In this document: piece by piece, positions 10,504-20,974 of the stretch
Position numbering within the stretch: position 1 is the stretch's first letter
Layout of the letters: every line of letters starts with the position of its first letter
Source of the DNA: Pseudoips prasinana
Taxonomy: Eukaryota > Arthropoda > Insecta > Lepidoptera > Nolidae
Assembly (NCBI GenBank): GCA_951640165.1
Contig: OX621236.1
Coordinates: forward strand, 25,226,948-25,290,947
DNA length: 64,000 nt
Direction of reading: 5' to 3'
Position numbers and translations under genes: made by a program
Notes under the pieces: model-generated
Database searches by the model: none
The model's input: only the letters and a program-made list of their open reading frames with translations
Told to the model about the DNA's origin: nothing

Positions 10504-10700
10504 AATGTCCAAACCATGCTTTAATAATATCTAGTAATAAAACATAGTTTGGTTTTATAAAAAATCTATATATGAAAATTTTATGTTTATCTTATAATAT
10601 TGTAAAGATCTTGCCAGATCTAGGTAATGTTTTACCTAAACACCTTTACCTACATTTTACCAGGAGGGCATCTAAAAATTATAAAATGATCATAACTTAA

Positions 10701-10895
10701 CTGCAAGTTTGGCGCAGCGGCTAAGACAGTCGCCTCGTCGCTTCTTCGTCTCGCGGGTTCGAGTCCCGCGCCGGACAACTATTTGTGTGACCCATAAATA
10801 GTTCTTCTAAGTCTGGATGTAATTTGTGTCCGTCTATTATATGTTTGTAAAGTACCCCGCGACACAGGGGTTGGATTCCCTAGTTCGGGCAATTT
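10701..10895 (+). mobile_element. tRNA-headed SINE (family 3), full length
   Basis: 'ctgcaagtttggcgcagcgg' (A-box region), 'gcgggttcgagtcccgcg' (B box), then 'aactatttgtgtgacccata', 'tccgtctattatatgtttgt' and 'aaagtaccccgcgacacagg'. Other copies, all minus strand, are at 34,494, 40,188, 59,268 and 59,700. Confidence 0.8.
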
Positions 10896-10909
10896 CTATT
10901 AAATAAAAA

Positions 10910-10958
10910 GAGAAGCAGAGGCGAGGTGACTGTCTTAGCCATTACGCCACACGTGCAG
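10910..10958 (-). mobile_element. SINE family 3 head fragment
   Basis: About 50 bp of the family-3 head in reverse ('gactgtcttagccattacgc' then 'cacacgtgcag'), immediately after a forward copy. The tail-to-tail arrangement suggests two insertions in opposite directions. Confidence 0.5.
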
Positions 10959-10979
10959 TCAAATTAACATTTTATTTAT

Positions 10980-11062
10980 AGTAGTCGATCAACTATTTCG
11001 ACTATTTGCAATTCGATTTGGCATAGTACACCGAAATAAAATAATTGAGCCATGCTGAATTA
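10980..11062 (-). repeat. short repeat related to the 4,081 insertion
   Basis: The reverse complement contains 'ttcggtgtactatgccaaat' and 'cgaattgcaaatagtcga', closely matching the 83-bp insertion at 4,081-4,163. Two copies in one window show it is a repeat family. Confidence 0.5.
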
Positions 11063-11204
11063 TTAATTAAAACTAACATATCAGCATTTTTTTTCAGTCT
11101 ATTGTGTTACCATGTGGGTGCCTCATTACATCGTTTCGACATTGCAAACAATTACCATAACATGTCACACTTTTGGAATTTTTCCTATACCACGTGTAAT
11201 ATTC

Positions 11205-11440
11205 CACTTTTTTAGGGTTCCGTAAAAAAATACGGAACCCTTAAATAGATTCGTCATGCCTGTCTGTCTGTCCGTCCGTATGTCACAGCCACTTTTTTCC
11301 GGAACTATAAGGACTATACTGTTAAAACTTGGTTAGTAGATGTATTCTGTGAACCGCATTAAGATTTTCAGACAAAAAAGGAAAAAAAAAATTTTTGGTT
11401 TCCACTGATATAACTGATACTCAATAATTTTTTTTCATGA
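11205..11440. repeat. lepidopteran 'agggttccgtaaaa' repeat
   Basis: A short palindromic start ('agggttccgtaaaaaaatac' then 'ggaaccct') is followed by 'gtctgtctgtccgtccgtat' and 'gtcacagccacttttttccg'. This is a familiar repeat of Lepidoptera whose inner segment is also at 85-230. No coding. Confidence 0.5.
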
Positions 11441-11515
11441 AATCCATACATGTGGGGTATCTATAGATAGGTCTACAAAAATGATATTGAGGTTCTTAAT
11501 TTCATTTTTTTCTAA

Positions 11516-11782
11516 ACTGATTAGGTTTTTTATGCACCGGGAACAAATAATAATATGAAAGTTCTTGTAGTCGTTGATCGAATGAAAGGGAAATTGCGGT
11601 TTATGAATTATGATGTACATTACTTTGCAAACTTCCACCGAAAATTAGTTTGAACGAGATCTAGTAAGTAGTTTTTTTTAATACGTCATAAATCATAAAC
11701 CGCAATTTCCCTTTCATTGGATCAACGACTACAAGAACTTTTATATTATTATTTGTTCCCGGTGTATCAAAAACCTAATCAG
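11516..11782. repeat. fold-back repeat, about 98-bp arms
   Basis: The left arm 11,516-11,614 and right arm 11,686-11,782 are reverse complements with few changes. They share 'gaacaaataataata', 'gttcttgtagtcgttgatc' and 'gggaaattgcggtttatga'. The spacer is about 70 bp. No ORF. This is either a MITE or an inverted duplication. Confidence 0.65.
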
Positions 11783-11830
11783 ATTTGTCCGTACACCATT
11801 ATTCGTCAGTAGGTAGGTACATGATAGTTA

Positions 11831-12015
11831 TCACACTAATATTATAAGGGGGAAAGTTTGTGAGTGTGTGAGTGTGTATGTTTGTTACTTCTTCACGTCT
11901 AAACGGCTGGAGCAATTTTAATAAAATTTGGTATGGAGTTAGCCGACACCCTGGATTAACACATAGGCTACAATTTATAAAGTTTAACGCGCGTAAAACC
12001 GCGAGGCACAGCTAG
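11831..12015 (+). mobile_element. Helitron-like non-autonomous element
   Basis: Starts TC ('tcacactaatattataaggg') and ends with a 'gcgcgtaaaaccgcg' hairpin, 'aggcacag' and CTAG. The body contains 'cgtctaaacggctggagcaa' and 'tacaatttataaagttta'. The minus-strand relatives at 35,188 and 36,900 share this body, which differs from the 1,066 subfamily. Confidence 0.65.
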
Positions 12016-14205
12016 TTATATCTATTATAATTCTAAAATATAACACTCTTATTTCATTCATGTGCAATATAACAAGATGCTGTTACCTCCAGGGAGGTGT
12101 CGGTTGCTGACGTAGTCGTGCACTCTTTGGGGAAAACTTCCTCTTCTTTGAACATAAGATATTTTCAACTTGAAATAATGATTCTGACGTTCATACGGTG
12201 TAATTTTAACTTTAAGGCAGAGTAGGGACGTGACAACTGCCGCACCGTCGTTTAGGGAAAATATCTATGTAAGTTGGAATTTACAGGGAAAAAACTTCTG
12301 GTAATTCTACATGATAGGCATTTTTATAATGGTGGGGATGAAAAGTTGAATATTCATAGCCATTTTTGTTTTACTGTTATGAATTCGTGACTTCATCAAT
12401 ACTCATAATGTCTATGCATACAGTATACTGTTTAAACCCTCTAATTCAAGCGACGCTCGCTTCAAGTTTCATGATTCGTTACTTTTGCGTTCATTGGAAA
12501 ACTTATGACTCACAATTACGCGCATTCTACCAATTCTACCGAAAAGTCCTTCAGCGTACAAGATTATTGGTAAAAAAATTCTACTCTAATTAAAACCTTA
12601 TTAGGTTATATTACATACATATACAAGGTATAACAAAATTGTTGAAGAAATTCAAAATTCTTCTATTGGCTGCCTTATCACTAAATGTGATCTCTTCCAG
12701 ACAACCTAGGCAGGGTTTGGGGCATGGGATCACAGCGTCTATCTACCTATCAAAGGTAATAACTGAAACAAAACCAGTTTTTGAAAATGGAAAAAAAAAA
12801 ATTTGTCTTTCCATATACAAGCATCTATATAAACAAGATATTTTGGATGTTGACCTGGTATATATTCTTCAGTTTTTTAGGCAAATTCAGCTCCATAAGT
12901 TGCATCCACTTTTAATGTTGGACCTTTTATAAACTTCCCGTGAAAAAATATCTTACTGATGGTAAAAACACAATGTGATTTTGTTTTAAACAATGTAACG
13001 AAAATGTTTTTTATTTATTTTGCAATAAAATGTACTTCTTCTTCTAAAATATTTTGATATCCTCATGGTTCATCAAGCCCAATTGGACCATGACTCGCAG
13101 TCTAAACTAGACTAACCACTTTGGACATATAGTACACAAATGGAAAAGGTTCAAATTGATACTCAGGACGATTGAAGAACGATCAGAGCTTCACACGAAT
13201 TTTGCGATTTACTTACGCTCCACTGTGGGTATTGTGGCTAGGCACTTTGGTCTGCGCAAATTGCACCGATTCATGCATAGAAAAAATTACATGACATTTG
13301 GCATCGCTTCCTCGAAATGGGAAAAAAGGCCAGGAACTAAGATTACTCTACTTATTGGTACTAACACGTATATTAAGAGATGTGTTTTATATAATTTAAA
13401 TTAAACATTGTTAGAATAAGCTCCACTCCTTCATGTAATCACAAAATCGATAAACAGGCTCCGATGTTATTTAACGACACACTCGAGACATTCCCAAAAA
13501 GTTTCGGCGCAAATCGAACTTAATTAAAAAGTTAAATGTGGATTTCGTTTACGCTGAATGCGATAGAAGAATAGACAATGAGGGGACCAGAGATAAACAA
13601 CAGTAATGGCACCACCAGTAACTGTTTACGGCATAGAACTTTGACTTTTTTCTTTTTCTTCAAATGTTTGGGTTGTTTGTTTTCGAGAGCTGTGTCAGGC
13701 TTACCCGTGTCGACACAGCGTTCCATATAGATTTAGAGTGGTCTTAATTATGACTGACACAAATTGACGATGCCCCTGATTCTATGCAATAGCAACTAAA
13801 CTTTTAATAACATTGCATTTATTTCTAACACAGTTCTTAGGAAAATGACAAGGCCAATAAGTTGTGTCAATTTAATTTTGTAGCGAAATACTGAGGTAAA
13901 ATAAGTGACACGTTAAACCTGTCAGTCATACATAATGCACAGGTGCGCATAACAGGTGCTCGATTCAATACGCGGGTAATAGCAGGTTTAGTAGAGCGAT
14001 AGTTTGATAGTTCTATGTATGTCCTTATTGAGTTCCTTACCTAATAACATTGCAATTACGTTAATATAGCAATACGAAAAGTGGATACAAAGTTTTCAAT
14101 TTTCACACCTTTGAAAGATAAATGCATATAAAATATTTGTGAATCTTTTAAACTTTTGAACTTTTTTGACTATCTGGACGATCCAACCATTCAAAATCCA
14201 ATCTA
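12016..14205. other. long stretch with little recognisable content
   Basis: Open frames at 12,366-12,593, 12,639-12,932 and 13,156-13,404 (plus) and 13,532-13,726 (minus) show no domain, no conserved motif and no splice-supported structure. A possible retroposon tail ('gcaataaaatgtacttcttc') is at about 13,020-13,045. Otherwise I see nothing. Confidence 0.4.
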
Positions 14206-14440
14206 ACAATAATAAATAAATAAATATCATGGGACAAATAGCACACTATGACAGCCAGACACCTGATAAACATACTTATACATTTCTAAACTGATTTAAG
14301 TATGTCAATCCATTCTCATTTTATATATGCCTTAGGCAAATAGGTGTATACTTATTACGTCTGAGCTGGGCTTATTGAATCCATAATATTTGTTAACCTA
14401 ACCAGGATTTAACCCTATTCCCGGTTAGGCCGTAAATAAA
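14206..14440 (-). mobile_element. strongly diverged SINE (tentative)
   Basis: An (aata)n tail at the left, then 'catgggacaaatagcacac' and, at the right, a degraded B-box-like 'ccaggatttaaccctattcc'. The order of parts matches a minus-strand tRNA-headed SINE, but similarity is low. Confidence 0.3.
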
Positions 14441-14832
14441 AATTGTTTAATTCATTTAATGATACTTCTAAATTAAGCCACTTCCAGTACCTTTGTATGA
14501 AGCCGAGAAATATTGTTAGGTTGGACGGATATTTGTCTAATGAGATTGTGCTTACTTTTGGGTTTCTATTACCTCCTCCTCATGACGAGTAAACGTGTTG
14601 TGGGTGGGACTTAGTCTCGTTCCATTGTTCCGTATAATTTAACGTGCACAGTACCAGCAAGATTTGTTTAGGGAAAAAATCCCTTACATTTGTAAGATCC
14701 AATTATTTGTTAGCGTAGTAAAGATGTGGCGAAAGTAATAAGTATCCGATGTTGTTCCCTTATACAAGGACTTATTACGGACGTGGCGGTAGTTTGTTCA
14801 GCTATAGATATCCCGGGTTAATATGGGAATAG

Positions 14833-15053
14833 CTAGATGCTCTCATCAGCTTTAAGTGATCGGCGAGGTTAAGTAACTAGGCTCGCGGTCAGTCCATGGA
14901 TGGGTGACCACCAAAGTGGTTTAATTTTTGAGCGTCACTGTGCTTTGGAGACTACGTAAAGTTGTCGGTCCCAGTTGTAGTCTTTAGGCAAAAGTCGTTA
15001 AGCCATCTCAGAAGCCTGCTGGGCTGCTTGAACCACTCTGACAACAACAACTC
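14833..15053 (+). mobile_element. 5S-rRNA-like SINE (copy 1)
   Basis: The segment 'agtgatcggcgaggttaagt' through 'ggtcagtccatggatgggtg' and 'accacc' follows the order of the central part of eukaryotic 5S rRNA (the internal promoter region with its AAGCA / GGTTAGTACTTGGATGGGTGACC-like blocks). It continues into an unrelated body ('gtcggtcccagttgtagtct', 'aagtcgttaagccat'). Related copies at 39,120 and 48,020 (plus) and 62,370 (minus) show it is dispersed, so it is a 5S-derived SINE and not an rRNA gene. Confidence 0.6.
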
Positions 15054-15574
15054 TATGGTAATCACTGCCCAAATGATAAGTACCTAAGTAGATATTATCG
15101 GAATTTCACTAGCAAAAAAAAGAATTTTCACTGGCTCTAGCGGAATCAGGAATTCGGCGAAGTAAGGATTTGTTTCCACCGGGAGTGCGAAGAAGCTTAT
15201 CGGTGCCAGAGGCAAAATCCAACAATATTACTATATTCTCGTAGCCTTGCGTGGAAGGTGCCCAGGGTGGCATTGTACTTTGTTGTACTTAAATCACAAA
15301 AAATCTCGCTTGCAGCTGAAGCGAGATAGACGAATGAGTGTTAATGACGCTAGCAAGGAATGTTTGCAAGATGATGTAGCGAGTTCGATACTGCATCCAC
15401 CCCACCTGCGCACGTATAAATACAGTCCACGATGCATCTTCGTATATCTCTAATGGAAAGAGTCACTTTGTTTTACTGATTTTTTAAGTATCCTCGGTGC
15501 CTCATACGTCTCCAGTAGACAAACCACCTGACACCATAGGTAAAGCTTCGGGTAAAATCAGGTACCAGACTCTT

Positions 15575-15810
15575 CATCATGTCAGCCATAGTACGACCAC
15601 TCCTGGACAAAAGCCTCCCCAAAGCATGGGGGGTATGCCATAATGGCCACGCTTGGCAGACGGGTTGGCGATCGCAGTTTGATGTTCATAGAAAAACGCT
15701 GCTGCCAGTTCTCTGGTATGTATTCCCTCGGTAGATTTCTACGCCCCAACGGGATAGATGGGGTGATGATATTCTATGCCGTCACCATACAGCAAACCAG
15801 CAACCAGACT
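15575..15810 (-). repeat. 'ggggcgtagaaatc' repeat, copy 2
   Basis: Reverse copy of the 2,344 repeat: 'tggacaaaagcctccccaaa', 'ggcagacgggttggcgatcg' and 'gccgtcaccatacagca'. It extends further toward 'cctggacaaaagcc', which looks like a LINE 3' tail. Confidence 0.55.
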
Positions 15811-15838
15811 CTTACATAGTTATATTTAATGCAAAACA

Positions 15839-16162
15839 TCTATATACAAAAATAAAATTGGAGTGTCTGTTTGTAATATTGAAATTACCGGTTTTTACTA
15901 CATAAATATGAATGTATATACGGTACATACACCAAAATAACATTTTTTACAATTTTTGTCTGTCTGTCTGTCTGTTTGTTCCGGCTAATCTCTGAAACGG
16001 CTGGACCGATTCTAACGAGACTTTTATTGGCAGGTAGCTGATGTAATAAAGAGTAACTTAGGCTACTTTTATTTTAGAAAAAGACTTTTATTTTACTAAA
16101 AACACAAAAACAAAAACGAAATAAACTAATTAATACGCGGACGAAGTTGCGGCCACAGCTAG
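15839..16162 (+). mobile_element. Helitron-like non-autonomous element
   Basis: TC start, (tctg)n segment, 'aacggctggaccgattctaa', terminal hairpin 'cgcggacgaagttgcg', spacer 'gccacag' and CTAG at 16,159-16,162. Same subfamily as the minus-strand unit at 51,452. Confidence 0.65.
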
Positions 16163-16247
16163 TTATTAAATAAGTGTTTAAAACACTCTCAAATTTGAGA
16201 TGAGAAAATAAATAAATTATCATTAGATTGCCTGTTTTATCTGAATA

Positions 16248-16285
16248 CTAGATGTGCCCCGCGGTCTACCCGCGTCTTAAAACTT
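16248..16285 (-). mobile_element. Helitron-like 3' end fragment
   Basis: 'ctagatgtgccccgcggtct' then 'acccgcgtcttaaaac', i.e. only the terminal hairpin region of the 1,066 subfamily on the minus strand. Confidence 0.45.
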
Positions 16286-16609
16286 AGCCTGTTGATACAA
16301 GATGTGAATTTAATAACAGTAAACAGTACTAAATCCAATATAACTATTTCAGTATATTACATTGAAGCGCTTTGTGAGCCGATAGTTACTTACAAACAAC
16401 AATATTGGAGATTAACTCGAACAGAGACACTCAACCATGAAATCCTGGCGGATTGTTCAAGACAGATGATTGGTTGCCCTTATGCGCTCATCTACTGCTT
16501 ATTTATATGGGGCTCAGCTTCTAGTTTAACCTGATAAGGTTCACTACCAGAATTAATGGAGTAACTGATCTGTACTTGAAACCCATAGGTAACGTAGATG
16601 GTTAGGCCA

Positions 16610-16854
16610 GGGGCTCTATCTGCTAAGTCGCCGAACATCGTTTTTGTGAATGGCGTTCAAATCAATAAAGGTTAAAAATAACTTAATCAATCGTTAAATC
16701 GACTTCCATGAGCACATGTGACGTCAATAAAATGGACCGGAATCGATTATACACGTTGAAGCCGATTTAACGATTGATTAAGTCATTTTTGAACTTTATT
16801 TATTTGAACGCCATTTAAGAAATCGATGTTCGGCGACTTAGCCGGTAGAGCCCC
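16610..16854. mobile_element. MITE with 'ggggctctaccggctaagtc' ends, copy 1
   Basis: A 245-bp inverted-repeat element. Arms read 'ctaagtcgccgaacatcg', 'gaatggcgttcaaat' and 'cttaatcaatcgttaaatcg' from both ends. No coding. A second copy at 57,250-57,742 is interrupted by a family-1 SINE. No clear target duplication beyond the AG-type flanks. Confidence 0.75.
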
Positions 16855-17480
16855 AGGTACAAGAGTATATTTCGTCTAATGTCAAAAATTGATAATGGTA
16901 AAATTAATCATCCGGCCGGGTCTCCAACCAGCACCTTCAGAATACTGAATAGAGTTTATCATCCGCAGTTAACCAGACACCTAAACAAATTTACCTTTTT
17001 ACATAGATATTGTTAGGTGAGGAAATCCAACCCTTACCTCCAGGGAGCAAAGTACCGACTGGGCGGTTTACATCTTCCGACACAGTGGTCGCCCAATTAG
17101 CTACCCCGGGAGGCTAATAAGTTTTAAGCCAGTTATCACTTTGGTAACTAGACCAATTAATAGATAGATAGGTAAAGTTGATCAATAAGGTGTCTTATTG
17201 AGCAAAAATTTGTTAGTGCGGTATAATAGCGCCTAAGTGCGGTATAATAGCGACAATAACTTAATACAAGCAAGCTAAATATCACTACCATTATAAAATC
17301 AATTGTATAAATGCTTTAACATTCCGTGTACCTAAATATCTGTAATAAGTAACTAGAAATAATAACTGTATTACTACAAACATGTTCTGACTATTTACAA
17401 GTGCTTTTTTAAAGTCTACGTGAATAAAAACCTTTTTTATTTTTATAAGAAGAGAAATAAACGAAGAGAACTTGAACAAG
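16855..17480. other. no recognisable feature
   Basis: Contains a 20-bp duplication ('agtgcggtataatagcg' twice near 17,214-17,252) and no credible ORF. Confidence 0.4.
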
Positions 17481-17494
17481 AGTCTTTATTATTT

Positions 17495-18362
17495 CCGATC
17501 GTGCCGCTGAACAGAAAATACATCCCTTACGTTGTATGGTCGTAGACGCCGTCCCGTACAACGTGAATTTGATATTAGTTTAAATGATTAGTTAAAATGG
17601 TACGAATCGACTCGTGAGATACAGAAAGTTCGGCGGCTATCTCTCTCAAAGTTGAATGAGGATTTTCAATCACTTTTTTTTTTTTTTTTTTTCTAGGGAC
17701 AATGTCACACAGATCATCCTAGCCCCAAACTAAGCAAAGCTTGTACTATGGGTACCAGGCGATGTTATACATACTTATATATAGATAGATACTTATATAC
17801 ATAGAAAACATCTATGACTCAGAAACAAATATTCGTGCTCATAACACAAATATTTGCACTTACCGGGATTAGAACCCAGGACCACCAGCTTCGTAGGCAG
17901 GAGCACTACCAACTAGGCTACGGTGACTCTCCTCCTTCACTTTTGCGATGTTAACTTCAGTTGCAGACGTTGATGGCCTACGAGAGCGAGGCAAATCTTT
18001 CATCACATCTCGACCGCTTTTGAACGCTTTGAACCACTCATAAGCACGAGTTTTTGATAACGTCGATTCACCGTAAGCCTTCTGAAACATTTTCAGTGAC
18101 TCCGAACACGAAATTCCATTAGCGATGCAAAATTTAAGACAAACTCTTTGTTCGATATTTTTGTCCATTATGAAATTCGCAATACACACTATAATTATGA
18201 TATTACTAAAATCAGCACTGTATTTAATATAAATAACAGATGCAACTCAAACTCCGCGCCAAAATGGAAAACAGTTGTGCCAATCTAACAACAACAAAAA
18301 ACAAAAATTTGAATTTGGAACCATAAATAAATCATCCATTCCCGATACTTTTTTGACTGAAT
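17495..18362 (-). pseudogene. mariner transposase remnant, split by a SINE
   Basis: Read on the minus strand, the start at about 18,189-18,166 is followed by 'NIEQRVCLKFCIANGISCSE', 'MFQKAYGESTLSKTRAYEWF' and 'GRDVMKDLPRSRRPSTSATE'. This is the N-terminal helix-turn-helix DNA-binding region of a mariner (mos1/SETMAR-type) transposase. A family-1 SINE (17,675-17,926) interrupts it, after which 'VIENPHSTLREIAAELSVSH' and 'ESIRTIL' give the second helix-turn-helix. The DDD catalytic domain is missing. The right terminus near 18,335-18,360 reads 'tcaaaaaagtatcgggaatg' on the minus strand, as in mariner TIRs. It is a dead copy. Confidence 0.8.
17675..17926 (-). mobile_element. SINE family 1, nested in mariner
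   Basis: Full minus-strand copy with B box and long T-run at its left end (its A tail). Flanking 'tcactttt' at about 17,669 and 'ttcactttt' near 17,936 look like the target duplication in the mariner coding region. The SINE is therefore younger than the mariner copy. Confidence 0.8.
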
Positions 18363-19430
18363 GTAACATATCGTAAATTTATCAATATCTCGACCTATCC
18401 GTATATTAAAGTTACTTCTGCATAATCCTTACTTTAGAGGAGAGCGATTTGAAATTTGTCTAGTACAAAATCAGCTATAACATATTACTTTTTTTTCTAG
18501 CAAGTTTATTCTTTTTCTATCAATAATCAACTTTCAGGGTGCTAGCATTAACAGAGGCAGAGATAACCATTGTCATAGACGAACAGACCATAAAACTTTA
18601 TAATATGACTATACTAACTTTATAATAGAACCCTCCGCTTTTTACGATTATGATGCTACGAAACCCTAAAACCAGGGTTGTTCAAAAAAAAGATTGCTAA
18701 TGCTCCTTTTAGGTCAATAAATGAAGATTTTATTGTATAATCTGTCGTAGGCAGAAGTACTTAGGGAAAAAATGAATTATTTTCTCACGAAAATGATGAT
18801 GAAAAGGTTATAGGTATTTCTATAAAGCCCATTAGAATAAATTAGATTGCAAGAGCAAGATTTCGAATGAATGTTTTTCATAATACTAGCGAAACAGTAT
18901 ACGTCACAGGGGTGGATACACATTGGTTTTGACAGCGACTTCATTGTAGGGCGTCAACACTGTATTATAAAAATATATTTCATAAAAATAAGCGACATAC
19001 ATTTTCAGTTACGCCTGGGTAAATTTGATGTGCAATTTAATATTTTATATGAAAAATATTTAATTGATGACTATAAATTGAATGGTGCATAAAAGATATC
19101 CCGAGTAATAAGTAGGTTTTTACAAGGTTTTCAATTAGGCGGGCAAGCTTTTCCGCTACCCCACTTTTTGTCTAACTTAATCATTAGGGATTTACTTTTT
19201 TGTGCTGATCCATCTGCTCAGAATTTATGATGCTACATTAGTACCATATCTGTGGAAAAATTGGATTTGCTTTGACTGGGCTTGGACGAAAACGTATCCT
19301 AAGGCATTCAAAGTGTTTATATAAAAGTCATTATTTGGAATGTTTATGGATAGATATCATAAATAATAAACTCAAAACAAAATCTTTTGTATTGTACTTT
19401 AATTACAACCGTTTTTGGTCATATCTTAGC
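18363..19430. other. no recognisable feature
   Basis: AT-rich DNA with short frames of no recognisable content. Confidence 0.4.
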
Positions 19431-19437
19431 TGGCAGG

Positions 19438-19552
19438 CTACAAAGCCGCCGATGAAAACAAATTTTGTGCGAGGAATTTTTGTGATCTTCTATCTGTCTA
19501 CAGCTACAAAGCCGCCCATAAAATATTGTGTGAGGAGATTTTGTGATCTTAT
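19438..19552. repeat. short direct duplication
   Basis: 'ctacaaagccgccgatgaaa' to 'ttttgtgatctt' at 19,438-19,490 is repeated with changes at 19,503-19,552 ('ctacaaagccgcccataaaa' to 'ttttgtgatctt'). Probably a replication-slippage duplication. Confidence 0.5.
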
Positions 19553-19566
19553 ATCCAAACATTTTA

Positions 19567-19808
19567 AACCGTAGCCTAGTTGGTAGTGCCTGCCTACGAA
19601 GCTGGTGGTTCTGGGTTCGAATCCCGGTAAGTGCAAATCTTTGTGTGATGAGCACGAATATTTGTTTCTGAGTCATGGATGTTTTCTACATATTTAAGTA
19701 TTTATCTATCTATATAAGTATGTATATCGTCGCCTGGTACCCATAGTACAAGCTTTGCTTAGTTTGGGGCTAGGATGATCTGTGTGAGAGTGTACCTAGA
19801 TATTGTAG
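19567..19808 (+). mobile_element. SINE family 1
   Basis: Lacks the first few bases of the head. B box 'gggttcgaatcccggt' and the usual body are present, ending in an A/T-rich tail near 19,808. Confidence 0.75.
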
Positions 19809-19939
19809 ATATAGATATTTTTTCTTTAAATCTATTTACCCATACAGAACCAGGACGAGCCGCTAGTCAAAGTATAAGTATAGACAATATATGATCAAAC
19901 GAACTTACCAAGTGAAGTTCGATCGATATTATATGAGTA

Positions 19940-20008
19940 CGCTTCATTCGAAGATATAATAATTAACAACTTGTAGTACTTTTATCCTACTGGCAACACC
20001 GCACGTCA
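19940..20008 (+). repeat. left inverted terminal repeat of DIRS-like element
   Basis: 69 bp pairing with 24,336-24,403. Both ends share 'gcttcattc', 'taataattaacaac', 'gtagtacttttatcctactg' and 'gcaacaccgcacgtca', with one indel and about three substitutions. Inverted terminal repeats, rather than long terminal repeats, distinguish DIRS-like elements from ordinary LTR retrotransposons. Confidence 0.85.
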
Positions 20009-20974
20009 CTTTATTATCTGTCGATGGTAAAACTTGGCAAAGGTGTGCGAAGTACTTGTCCAACCAGCAGCTTTCCTAATAGCGTCCATCGAGAGGCCGG
20101 AGGCGCGCGCCGCAGACGTGGCGGCGTGCCGCGTGCTATGCGCGCTGAACGTCGACACGTCTACGCCGCTCGCACCTAGCACTTGCTTAATCCATCTGCT
20201 GATGGATTGGGCAGTTGCCGGCTTATGAGGCTGCCTATGCGTCAAAATGAGGTTGTTAGTGGACTGCGGTCTGATATTTTTTGTAACGAACATATAATCT
20301 AGTATGATAGTGGCTGGACAGATTGATTTATTTTCATTAAAATAAGGTAAATATAGAACTGGTTGTTCGCGTCCGGAGGCGGACGTTTTAATAACTTCAG
20401 AGATACCTATTTCAATTCCAGTGGAGCGGACTCTAATGTCCTCTAATTTTATCAGCGCGAGTGTTTGTACACGATGTGCTGTACATAAAGTTAATAAAGT
20501 GACTAGTTTCATAGCGATATTTTCTATTGATAGTGTTCTATTAGGAAACCAGTTCCCCACAAAATTTAAGACGACCTGAGGATCCCACGTGTATGAATAT
20601 TTTGGGGTGGCAGGTCTCAATTTATAAACACCTTTGAGAAGCCTGTTTACCAGATCGTCAGATACTATATGGCTACCTAAGAGCAGTGATAAAACAGATC
20701 GGTGACTGTTTAAAGAACCATATGCTGCTCCTTTATCGAACTGTTCAGTTAAGAACAGCATTATCGATGGAAGTGAACCTTCGTGAGGCCTAATATTATT
20801 CATATTACAAAAATGCCACCATAATTTATATGTTCCACTATACTGCAGTAGAGTGTTTTTGGAAAGAGATGACAAGATTAAGTCTAGGGCAGGTTCTGGT
20901 GTTCCACGTGCTGCAAACGCAGTCCTGAGAGCACCGCTGCACCCAGGGTAAACTGTCCCTGGAAGTGATGAGTC
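20006..20974 (-). CDS. DIRS-like tyrosine recombinase (YR)
   Basis: Predicted site-specific recombinase that would insert the circular DNA copy of the element. The N-terminal helical domain includes 'SSLSKNTLLQYSGTYKLWWH'. The catalytic domain shows the family residues: Arg in 'CTAHRVQTLALI', the His-x-x-Arg box in 'FSAHSTRHAATSAARASGLS', and the Tyr near the C-terminus in 'FAKFYHRQI'. All of these look intact. The frame has no obvious ATG. It stays open upstream of the first good start at 20,875, through 'GALRTAFAARGTPEPALDL', overlapping the end of the RT gene in another frame. At 20,980-20,975 the minus strand reads 'tttcag' after a pyrimidine run, so a spliced origin beginning at 20,974 is possible. 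Alternatives are frameshifting or re-initiation. Confidence 0.85.
   Translation of the reverse strand, partial: DSSLPGTVYPGCSGALRTAFAARGTPEPALDLILSSLSKNTLLQYSGTYKLWWHFCNMNNIRPHEGSLPSIMLFLTEQFDKGAAYGSLNSHRSVLSLLLGSHIVSDDLVNRLLKGVYKLRPATPKYSYTWDPQVVLNFVGNWFPNRTLSIENIAMKLVTLLTLCTAHRVQTLALIKLEDIRVRSTGIEIGISEVIKTSASGREQPVLYLPYFNENKSICPATIILDYMFVTKNIRPQSTNNLILTHRQPHKPATAQSISRWIKQVLGASGVDVSTFSAHSTRHAATSAARASGLSMDAIRKAAGWTSTSHTFAKFYHRQIIK

Noticed and set aside
14853..14912. 5S rRNA gene
   Set aside because: Only the central part resembles 5S rRNA, the copies are dispersed and diverged, and they continue into a shared SINE body.
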